The translations under genes were made by a program, and so were the position numbers. A DNA stretch of 21,832 nucleotides. It comes from CAWVWF01 sp963933885 (lineage in GTDB: Bacteria; Bacteroidota; Bacteroidia; Flavobacteriales_C; GCA-002722245). The notes beneath the pieces are model-generated. The model saw nothing but the letters and a program-made list of their open reading frames with translations, searched no databases and was not told the DNA's origin. The DNA is taken from NCBI GenBank assembly GCA_963933885.1, contig CAWVWF010000036.1, positions 1 to 21,832 of the forward strand, in the 5' to 3' direction. Below are positions 15,302-21,832 of this stretch, piece by piece; the stretch's first letter is position 1; the number at the start of each line of letters is the position of its first letter.

Positions 15302-16810
15302 ATGTCATTACAAATTAAGCTTAAAAAAGGAGGGAACATCAAGTTAAAGGGTGTTGCAAACCGTACAGTTGTTGATGCTCCGGCATCCGACGTGGTTGCT
15401 ATTAAACCTCAAGACTTTCATGGAGTTATTCCAAAATTAATTTTAAGAGAAGGTGCTAAAGTAAAGGCTGGAACACCAATTTTTTTCGACAAAGAGAACG
15501 CTGATATTAAATTTTCTTCACCTGTTTCAGGGGAGATCGTTGAAATCGTTCGTGGTGCTCGTCGTGTTATTCTGGAGATCAGAATTAAGACTGACGGAGC
15601 AAACACTGCCGAAGACTTTGGTGCAACGGATATTGCTAGTGCAACTAAAGAAACGTTAACTGAGAAATTGTTGAACGGTGGTCTTTGGCCATTAATTAAA
15701 CAACGTCCTTTTGATTGTATCGCGAATCCATCGGATTCACCTAAAGCAGTTTTTGTATCTGCTTTCGATACTAGTCCATTGGCTCCAGATTACGATTTCG
15801 TTCTTGAAGGTAGATCGGAGGATTTCCAAGTAGGACTTGATGCTTTAGCAAAATTTTCTAAAACTGGTGTAGTGAACTTAAACGTTCCCGCAGAAAAAGA
15901 AATTCGTTTCAATGAAGACGATACTTTTATTTATTCAGATGATACTGGAAAGCAGATTGAAATTGATTATAAAACAGCTTCAAATGCGAGTTCAACATCA
16001 GGATCTTCAAAAGCAATCAAAGCAATTACTGACGTCTACAGTAAGCCAGGTGAGATTTTCACAAAAGCAAGCAACGTATTTGTTGCTGAGTTTGAAGGAG
16101 AACACCCAGCTGGAAATGTAGGGATTCAAATACACCATATTAATCCTATTAATAAAGGTGAAGCAGTTTGGACAGTAAATGTTCAAGATGTTGCAATGAT
16201 TGGAAACTTCTTAAGAACTGGAACATTAACTGCGAAGAAAATCATCGCTGTTACTGGATCTGAAGTTGCTGCTCCAAAATATTACAACGTTACTGTTGGT
16301 CAGAATTTAGCAGGTATATTCGAAGGGAACATTAAGGCAGCTGAAGAGGCTCCACGTTTTATTAGTGGAAATGCTTTAACTGGAACTAAGGTTGAAAAAG
16401 ATGGTTTCTTAGGATTCTATGACAATCAATTGACTGTTCTTCCTGAAGGTAACCAATATGATCTTTTTGGATGGATGGTACCTATTCAACCAAATAAGTT
16501 TTCATTAAGTCATACGCTTTGGTCTTGGTTAACACCAAGTAAAGCTTATCGTTTAAATACTAACATTAATGGAGAAGCGAGAGCTTTTGTAGTATCAAAC
16601 GAATATGATCAGTTGTTACCAATGAACATATATCCAGTTCAATTATTAAAATCTTGTTTAGTAGAAGATATTGATGCAATGGAAGGTTTAGGAATCTATG
16701 AAATAGTTCCTGAAGATTTAGCATTGTGTGAATTTGCTTGTACATCTAAGCAGCCAGTTCAGCAAATTTTGCAGGCAGGTTTAGATTTAGTAAAAGTTGA
16801 ATGCGCGTAA
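15302..16810 (+). CDS. nqrA: Na+-translocating NADH:quinone reductase subunit A
   Basis: NqrA is the peripheral cytoplasmic subunit of the six-subunit Na+-NQR, which couples electron flow from NADH to ubiquinone or menaquinone with Na+ export. Family landmarks are the N-terminal KLKKGGNIKLKG, SSPVSGEIVEIVRGARR, LLNGGLWPLIKQRPFDCIA, and HPAGNVGIQIHHINPINKGE, with the C-terminal block NIYPVQLLKSCLVEDIDAME. The protein is 502 residues against about 450 for typical homologues. The surplus is a segment at about 197-255, rich in acidic residues and serine (NEDDTFIYSDDTGKQ, then SNASSTSGSSKAI), inserted between GVVNLNV and the conserved FVAEFEGEHPAGNV. The rest seems complete. First gene of the operon, with nqrB 37 bases downstream. 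Confidence 0.95.
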   Translation: MSLQIKLKKGGNIKLKGVANRTVVDAPASDVVAIKPQDFHGVIPKLILREGAKVKAGTPIFFDKENADIKFSSPVSGEIVEIVRGARRVILEIRIKTDGANTAEDFGATDIASATKETLTEKLLNGGLWPLIKQRPFDCIANPSDSPKAVFVSAFDTSPLAPDYDFVLEGRSEDFQVGLDALAKFSKTGVVNLNVPAEKEIRFNEDDTFIYSDDTGKQIEIDYKTASNASSTSGSSKAIKAITDVYSKPGEIFTKASNVFVAEFEGEHPAGNVGIQIHHINPINKGEAVWTVNVQDVAMIGNFLRTGTLTAKKIIAVTGSEVAAPKYYNVTVGQNLAGIFEGNIKAAEEAPRFISGNALTGTKVEKDGFLGFYDNQLTVLPEGNQYDLFGWMVPIQPNKFSLSHTLWSWLTPSKAYRLNTNINGEARAFVVSNEYDQLLPMNIYPVQLLKSCLVEDIDAMEGLGIYEIVPEDLALCEFACTSKQPVQQILQAGLDLVKVECA

Positions 16811-16847
16811 TTAAATAGATTCATTTAATCCATAAGATATAAATCAG

Positions 16848-18137
16848 ATGAAGTTTTTAGAAAAACTTGTAGACAAAATGGAGCCGAACTTTGAAAAGGG
16901 AGGTAAGTACGAAAAGTGGTTTCCTCTTTTCGACGGTTTTGCTACATTTTTATTCACACCAAAGCACACTACTAAGAAGGGAGTGCATATCCGCGATGCG
17001 GTAGATTTAAAAAGAACAATGAACACGGTAATCCAAGCTTTGGTACCATGTTTATTATTTGGAATTTGGAATACAGGTTTTCAGCACTATAAAGCTTTAG
17101 GCTTGTTAGAGGAATTCGGTTTTTTAGAGCAATTAATATTTGGAGCAATTGAGGTTTTACCTATAGTTGTTGTTTCTTATGCAGTTGGTTTAGGAGTTGA
17201 ATTCGCTTTCTGTATATACAAAGGACATCCAATTGAAGAAGGGTTCTTAGTTTCAGGAATGTTAATTCCTTTAATTGTACCAGCTTCAACTCCACTATGG
17301 ATGGTTGTTATTGCAACAGCATTCGCAGTTGTTTTCTGTAAAGAAGTTTTCGGAGGAACAGGAATGAATATTTTAAATCCTGCATTAACTGCAAGGGCTT
17401 TCTTATTCTTCTCTTATCCAAAGCAAATGTCAGGAGATGCTGTATGGGTTGATTCTTCAATTCCAGAAGGTTATGTTACAGCAGCAGATGGTGTGACATT
17501 ACTTAATAAGGTTGGTGAAGCAGTAGGAAGTATTGATGCAACAGCAGGAGCTACTCAGTTATCTAAGTGGAACTCAACTATTGCAGCTGTAAACGATGCC
17601 GCTACTGAAGCAGCAGGGAAAATTAAAGTTGATGAAATTATGGATAGTACTTACTCTCTTTGGGAGCAAATTGCTGGACATATGCCAGGTTCAATTGGTG
17701 AAACATCTGCAATTGCTATCTTAATTGGAGCAGGTTTATTACTACACACTGGTGTTGCATCATGGAAAATAATGGCTTCTGGATTGTTTGGAGCATTGTT
17801 TATGACATTGATCTTTAATACTGCAGCAGCAAACCCGTACATGGCACAAGTTGGTCCTTTGGATCAGATTACTGCTGGAGGTTTCTTATTCGGTTTAGTA
17901 TTTATGGCTACCGATCCTGTATCTGCTGCACAAACTGAAGTAGGTAAGGTTCTTTACGGTTTCTTTATTGGAGTTATTGCAATCATGATTAGAGTATTTA
18001 ATCCAGCTTACCCAGAAGGAGTTATGTTGGCGATCTTATTCATGAACGTTATGGCACCTTTACTTGATCATTATGTGATTGCAGGAAATATTAAGGAGAG
18101 ATTAGCAAGAGCTAAATTACATTCATCAAATCACTAA
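16848..18137 (+). CDS. nqrB: Na+-translocating NADH:quinone reductase subunit B
   Basis: NqrB is a membrane subunit that carries covalently bound FMN and riboflavin and takes part in quinone reduction and Na+ transport. The 429 residues begin with a soluble N-terminal segment (MKFLEKLVDKMEPNFEKGGK) and continue as about ten hydrophobic helices, including GMNILNPALTARAFLFFSYP, the conserved NqrB/RnfD motif. The segment DATAGATQLSKW places the FMN-carrying threonine at Thr236, in an AGAT variant of the usual SGAT motif. The helix ATDPVSAAQTEVGKVLYG near the C-terminus is also diagnostic. NqrC follows after 10 bases. All catalytic features look intact. Confidence 0.95.
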   Translation: MKFLEKLVDKMEPNFEKGGKYEKWFPLFDGFATFLFTPKHTTKKGVHIRDAVDLKRTMNTVIQALVPCLLFGIWNTGFQHYKALGLLEEFGFLEQLIFGAIEVLPIVVVSYAVGLGVEFAFCIYKGHPIEEGFLVSGMLIPLIVPASTPLWMVVIATAFAVVFCKEVFGGTGMNILNPALTARAFLFFSYPKQMSGDAVWVDSSIPEGYVTAADGVTLLNKVGEAVGSIDATAGATQLSKWNSTIAAVNDAATEAAGKIKVDEIMDSTYSLWEQIAGHMPGSIGETSAIAILIGAGLLLHTGVASWKIMASGLFGALFMTLIFNTAAANPYMAQVGPLDQITAGGFLFGLVFMATDPVSAAQTEVGKVLYGFFIGVIAIMIRVFNPAYPEGVMLAILFMNVMAPLLDHYVIAGNIKERLARAKLHSSNH

Positions 18138-18147
18138 TTAATTAGAC

Positions 18148-18882
18148 ATGGCTGTAAATAAAAATAGTACAAGTTACACTATAACATTCGCTGTTATATT
18201 GGTAGTTATATGTGGTGGTTGGTTAGCTTTTTTAGCTAGTTCTTTAAAAGTTCAACAAACTGCAAACGTAAAAAACGAAAAGAGACAATACATTCTTTCT
18301 GCTGTTGGTGCATATGATATCGCTGCTTTGAAAGGAATGGGTCAATCTGAAGTTGAAACAATATTTAATGATGCTGTTACTTCTAAAATTTTAGATGTTA
18401 ATGGGAACGTTATTGAAGGTAAAGCTTTTGATATCGATATCGTTAAAGAATACAAAGCTACAATTGGTCAAGAAAATATTAGAAAATATCCTTTGTTTAC
18501 TTACACTAAAGATGGCGTTTCTAAATATGTAATTCCAATGGCTGGTAACGGTTTATGGGGACCAGTTTGGGGATTCATCGCAATTGATTCTGATAAGAAC
18601 ACTATAGCAGATGTTGTTTTCGATCATAAAAGTGAAACACCTGGATTAGGAGCTAAGATTACTGAAACTTCTTTTACAAGTTTATTCACTAACTCTCCAA
18701 AGCATATCGTAACTAAAGACGGTATTTATAAAGGAGTTAAAGTTGTGAAAGGAGGAGTTAAGAATCCAGAACACGAAATTAATGCAATTGCAGGTGCTAC
18801 TATTACTTCGAAAGGAGTTGGTAAAATGTTAGAAGGTGGATTTAAGCCTTATGCATTAGCTTGGAATTTAATTAAGAAATAA
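18148..18882 (+). CDS. nqrC: Na+-translocating NADH:quinone reductase subunit C
   Basis: NqrC has one N-terminal membrane helix (about 10-31, YTITFAVILVVICGGWLAFL) and a periplasmic FMN-binding domain that passes electrons between the NqrD/E iron-sulfur centre and NqrB. The flavinylation motif AGATITS gives Thr218 as the attachment residue (an AGAT in place of SGAT). The flanking GNGLWGPVWGFIAID and HKSETPGLGAK blocks are the expected FMN-domain signatures. At 244 residues it is close to the family length. Covalent attachment needs an ApbE flavin transferase, which is not encoded in this window. Confidence 0.95.
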   Translation: MAVNKNSTSYTITFAVILVVICGGWLAFLASSLKVQQTANVKNEKRQYILSAVGAYDIAALKGMGQSEVETIFNDAVTSKILDVNGNVIEGKAFDIDIVKEYKATIGQENIRKYPLFTYTKDGVSKYVIPMAGNGLWGPVWGFIAIDSDKNTIADVVFDHKSETPGLGAKITETSFTSLFTNSPKHIVTKDGIYKGVKVVKGGVKNPEHEINAIAGATITSKGVGKMLEGGFKPYALAWNLIKK

Positions 18883-18913
18883 ACAAATTGTTAAACGTAT
18901 AATATAACGTACA

Positions 18914-19570
18914 ATGAGTGAAAAAAGAGAATCATTGTTTTCTAAGAAAAACATGAAGTTGATTAAGGATCCGTTAAACGATTCGAATCCAGTTTCGATA
19001 CAAGTATTGGGTATTTGTTCAGCATTGGCAATTACAATTATGCTTGAAAATGCATTTGTAATGTCTATGTCAGTACTTTTCGTATTGATAGCAGCAAATG
19101 TTATTGTATCTGCATTAAGGAATTTAATCCCAGATAAGATTAGAATTATTGCTCAATTAGTAATTGTAGCAACACTTGTAATTACTGTTGATCAGATTTT
19201 AAAGGCTTACGTTTACGAAGTTTCAAAACAACTTTCAGTATTCGTAGGGTTAATTATTACTAACTGTATTATCATGGGACGTTTGGAAGCATTTGCTTTA
19301 GCAAACAAACCAGGTCCAGCATTTATGGATGCGATTGGTAATGCTTTCGGTTATACATGGATCTTATTAGTTGTTGGTTTTGTAAGAGAAGTATTCGGAT
19401 CAGGTTCTGTATTCGGATTCAAGTTTATTCCTGACAGTTGGTTAATTGATAATGGAGGTTTCTATGAGCACAACGGTTTAATGTTATTGTCACCAATTGC
19501 ATTATTCTTAGTAGCAACAGTTATTTGGGTTCAAAGATCTGTGAATAGAAAACTAATTGAAGAGAATTAA
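18914..19570 (+). CDS. nqrD: Na+-translocating NADH:quinone reductase subunit D
   Basis: NqrD is a six-helix inner-membrane subunit that forms a pseudo-symmetric pair with NqrE around a membrane-embedded iron-sulfur cluster. Its two cluster cysteines fit Cys35 (VLGICSALA) and Cys118 (LIITNCIIMGRLEAFA), both in conserved helix positions. Other landmarks are NPVSIQVLGIC and the FAxANKPGPAFMDAIGNAFG loop. The 218 residues include a longer N-terminus (MSEKRESLFSKKNMKLIKDP) before the first helix. It follows nqrC after 31 bases and precedes nqrE by 29. Confidence 0.95.
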   Translation: MSEKRESLFSKKNMKLIKDPLNDSNPVSIQVLGICSALAITIMLENAFVMSMSVLFVLIAANVIVSALRNLIPDKIRIIAQLVIVATLVITVDQILKAYVYEVSKQLSVFVGLIITNCIIMGRLEAFALANKPGPAFMDAIGNAFGYTWILLVVGFVREVFGSGSVFGFKFIPDSWLIDNGGFYEHNGLMLLSPIALFLVATVIWVQRSVNRKLIEEN

Positions 19571-19599
19571 TAAAAATATAACAAGATAAACCTAGAGAA

Positions 19600-20217
19600 A
19601 TGTTAGAATACGTAAACATAATCGTAAAGAGTATCTTCATTGAGAACATGATTTTCGCCTATTTCTTAGGTATGTGTTCTTATTTGGCGGTTTCTAAAAA
19701 CGTAACAACTGCATCCGGTTTAGGATTAGCAGTAATCTTTGTACTGGTTGTTACAGTTCCAGTTAACTACTTATTAGAAGTATATGTATTAAAAGAAGGA
19801 GCACTTAGTTGGTTAGGTGATGGATTTGAGGCAATCGACCTTTCTTTCTTATCCTTCATCATGTTCATCGCTGTTGTTGCATCTATTGTGCAATTGGTTG
19901 AGATGATCGTTGAGAAATTTGCTCCAGCATTATACGGAGCACTTGGAATTTTCTTACCACTTATTGCAGTAAACTGTTCTATTTTAGGAGGAGCTTTATT
20001 CATGCAAGAAAGACAGTATGAAACAATTGGAAAAGCAACTGCTTTTGCATTTGGATCAGGAATCGGTTGGTGGATCGCAATTGTTGCTTTGGCAGCTATT
20101 CGTGAGAAAATCAGATACTCAAATGTACCTGCACCTTTAAGAGGTTTAGGAATTACTTTCATCATTACTGGTTTAATGGGGATTGCATTTATGAGTTTTA
20201 TGGGAATTAATCTTTAA
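19600..20217 (+). CDS. nqrE: Na+-translocating NADH:quinone reductase subunit E
   Basis: NqrE is the six-helix partner of NqrD. Cys26 (YFLGMCSYLAVSK) and Cys126 (LIAVNCSILGGALFMQER) are the expected ligands of the shared iron-sulfur centre. The N-terminus begins YVNIIVKSIFIENMIFAYFL, as in other NqrE proteins, and the end has LRGLGITFIITGLMGIAFMS. The length of 205 residues is normal. The distinction from RnfA/RnfE homologues follows from the complete nqrA-F gene order. Confidence 0.95.
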   Translation: MLEYVNIIVKSIFIENMIFAYFLGMCSYLAVSKNVTTASGLGLAVIFVLVVTVPVNYLLEVYVLKEGALSWLGDGFEAIDLSFLSFIMFIAVVASIVQLVEMIVEKFAPALYGALGIFLPLIAVNCSILGGALFMQERQYETIGKATAFAFGSGIGWWIAIVALAAIREKIRYSNVPAPLRGLGITFIITGLMGIAFMSFMGINL

Positions 20218-20241
20218 TCAAAGAATTTATTTATAACTGAT

Positions 20242-21540
20242 ATGTTACAAACTATAATAATAACTGTAGTAGTTTTCTTAATTGTTGTTTTATCATTAGT
20301 AGGTTTATTACTATATGTTAGAGCTAAACTTTCTCCTTCTGGATTGGTTAAGATTACTATCAATGGAGAAAAAGTAATTGAAACTGAAGCAGGTTCAACG
20401 TTACTTTCAACTTTAGGGACAAACAAAATATTTTTACCATCAGCTTGTGGTGGAGGTGGTACTTGCGCAATGTGTGAGTGTCAGGTTCATTCAGGTGGAG
20501 GTGAGGTTTTGCCAACTGAGAAACCATATTTCTCAAGAAAGAAAATTGCTGAGAACTATCGTTTAGGTTGTCAAGTAAAAGTTAAACAAGACATGGATGT
20601 TGAAATTCCAGCTGAGATCTTCGGGATCAAAAAGTGGGAATGTGAGGTTATCTCTAACTATTCTGTTGCAACTTTTATCAAAGCATTTACTGTTAAATTA
20701 CCAGATGGTGAAACATTAGATTTCGAAGCTGGAGGTTATGTTCAAGTTGATGTACCTGAATTAACAGTTGATTTCTCTAAGGATATTAACATCGAACCAG
20801 ATGCTCAAGATCCATTAGGAAAAGATAAGTTTAAAGCAGACTGGGATAAGTTTGGTTTATGGGGGTTGAAAATGGTAAACCCGGAGCCTTGTTTCCGTGC
20901 TTACTCTATGGCAAATCACCCTGCTGAAGGAAATATAGTAATGCTTACAATTCGTATCGCTACTCCACCATGGGATAGAGCTAAGAACGGTTGGATGGAT
21001 GTTAATCCGGGGATTTGTTCTTCTTTCGTATTCTCAAGAAAGATTGGTGATAAAGTAACTATTTCAGGACCTTATGGAGAATTCTTCATCAAGGAAACTG
21101 AAGCTGAAATGATATATATCGGAGGGGGTGCTGGAATGGCACCAATGAGATCGCATTTATTTCACTTATTCCATACTTTAAAAACTGGAAGAAAAGTTAC
21201 ATACTGGTACGGAGGTAGATCTAAGAAAGAATTATTCTACGAAAAGGATTTCCGTGATATCGAAAAAGATTTCCCGAACTTCAAGTTTAACATTGTATTG
21301 TCAGAACCTGAAGAGGCTGATAACTGGAATGAACAGAAAACAATTGACGATGATGGAGATGGTTTTATCGGTTTTGTTCACAACGCTGTTATCGAACATC
21401 AGTTAAAGAAGCATGATGCTCCTGAGGACATTGAGTTTTACTTTTGTGGACCTCCAATGATGAATCAAGCAGTTATCAAAATGTGTGATGACTGGGGTAT
21501 TCCTGAAGAGAATGTTGCATTTGATGACTTCGGTGGTTAA
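20242..21540 (+). CDS. nqrF: Na+-translocating NADH:quinone reductase subunit F
   Basis: NqrF is the NADH-oxidising entry subunit, with an N-terminal membrane helix (about 3-26), a [2Fe-2S] ferredoxin domain and a ferredoxin-reductase domain. The cluster ligands are Cys69, Cys75, Cys78 and Cys110 in the CGGGGTCAMC block (69-78) and LGCQV. The FAD-binding motif RAYS lies at 219-222, the nucleotide-binding GGGAGMAP at 294-301, CGPP at 402-405, and the C-terminal DDFGG is present. The 432 residues match or slightly exceed the usual length. Hydride from NADH goes to FAD, then to the [2Fe-2S] cluster and on to NqrD/E. It ends the operon, followed by a strong terminator. Confidence 0.95.
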   Translation: MLQTIIITVVVFLIVVLSLVGLLLYVRAKLSPSGLVKITINGEKVIETEAGSTLLSTLGTNKIFLPSACGGGGTCAMCECQVHSGGGEVLPTEKPYFSRKKIAENYRLGCQVKVKQDMDVEIPAEIFGIKKWECEVISNYSVATFIKAFTVKLPDGETLDFEAGGYVQVDVPELTVDFSKDINIEPDAQDPLGKDKFKADWDKFGLWGLKMVNPEPCFRAYSMANHPAEGNIVMLTIRIATPPWDRAKNGWMDVNPGICSSFVFSRKIGDKVTISGPYGEFFIKETEAEMIYIGGGAGMAPMRSHLFHLFHTLKTGRKVTYWYGGRSKKELFYEKDFRDIEKDFPNFKFNIVLSEPEEADNWNEQKTIDDDGDGFIGFVHNAVIEHQLKKHDAPEDIEFYFCGPPMMNQAVIKMCDDWGIPEENVAFDDFGG

Positions 21541-21561
21541 GCAACAACAAACATATATTTT

Positions 21562-21593
21562 AAAAGCCTCGTATTTATACGAGGCTTTTTTTT
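21562..21593 (+). terminator. Rho-independent terminator of the nqr operon
   Basis: A perfect 12-bp stem (21562-21573 with 21578-21589, GC-rich in GCCTCG/CGAGGC), a four-base TTTA loop, and a run of eight T residues (21586-21593) follow the nqrF stop by about 21 bases. The A run on the 5' side makes it potentially bidirectional. Confidence 0.9.
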
Positions 21594-21832
21594 GCTTTAT
21601 ACTGTACTGTTTTGTCATTTATGAATATCATATTTCCTTGAATGAAGTTCTGTTTATCCATTACAGTGTTAGTCATTCAATACCCTGAAACTGTGTTTTC
21701 TCCTTTTAATCTCAAGCGTCAACTAAGCGATGTTAATGAGTTATAGTTGTTGTGAGATGTCTAGATTCCTGCTTGCACACACTACTGTCCGGAATAAATA
21801 GATCTATAATTCACACAGTTAATGTCCCGTTA
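21594..21832. other. Region without a recognisable gene at the right edge
   Basis: Beyond the terminator the only open frame with an ATG of any size starts at 21642 (34 codons, ending at 21746) and resembles nothing I know. The last 55 bases hold two short similar words, TGTCCGGAATAAAT near 21785 and TGTCCCGTTA at 21823-21832, which hint at, but do not prove, the end of a mobile element beyond the edge. No tRNA-like fold or promoter is apparent. Confidence 0.4.

Noticed and set aside
15302..21540. Rnf complex instead of Na+-NQR
   Set aside because: Gene order A-F, a NqrA without RnfC-type iron-sulfur motifs, and a NqrF with ferredoxin plus reductase domains identify Na+-NQR.
21642..21746. 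34-codon frame near the right edge as a small gene
   Set aside because: No promoter, no recognisable motif, and length typical of chance frames.

Overview
The window is AT-rich chromosomal DNA from a member of the Bacteroidota, most likely class Flavobacteriia or a close relative such as Crocinitomicaceae. This rests on a short RpoD without region 1.1, a type IX secretion Plug protein, lipoproteins and beta-barrel proteins of Bacteroidota type, a Bacteroidota-style Na+-NQR operon, promoters of the TTG-N19-TAnnTTTG type, and the near absence of Shine-Dalgarno sequences. No rRNA, tRNA, CRISPR array, integrase or transposase was seen. Most of the window is housekeeping or envelope DNA, tightly packed, and I found no clear new defence or mobile system.

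Left part (1-4814). The start of a lipoprotein gene runs off the left edge on the minus strand. It is followed by a secreted M23/LysM peptidase that converges on a secreted leucine-rich-repeat protein, then rpoD behind a textbook promoter, then a 539-residue coiled-coil DUF349 protein on the minus strand.

Middle part (4845-13472). Two overlapping glycosyltransferase genes with non-ATG starts are followed by the decayed start of a methyltransferase gene, probably once part of the same polysaccharide operon. On the minus strand lie a large lipoprotein and a DUF5723-like outer-membrane barrel that look co-transcribed. Next is a three-gene minus-strand operon (RluA-type pseudouridine synthase, DUF1801 protein, EamA transporter) whose members overlap by ATGA. 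A small two-helix membrane protein of unknown function diverges from it.

Right part (13469-21832). On the minus strand, the Plug gene of the type IX secretion system precedes apaG, which has a -7 element almost touching its start codon. Diverging from Plug is the complete nqrABCDEF operon for the sodium-pumping NADH:quinone oxidoreductase, with its own -7 element and a strong terminator after nqrF. NqrA carries an unusual extra segment in its middle. The final ~240 bases hold no convincing gene.

Functionally, the Nqr complex oxidises NADH and exports Na+, which can energise envelope transport. The other genes serve transcription (RpoD), translation (RluA), cell-wall turnover (M23), surface polysaccharide synthesis (glycosyltransferases) and protein secretion (Plug).
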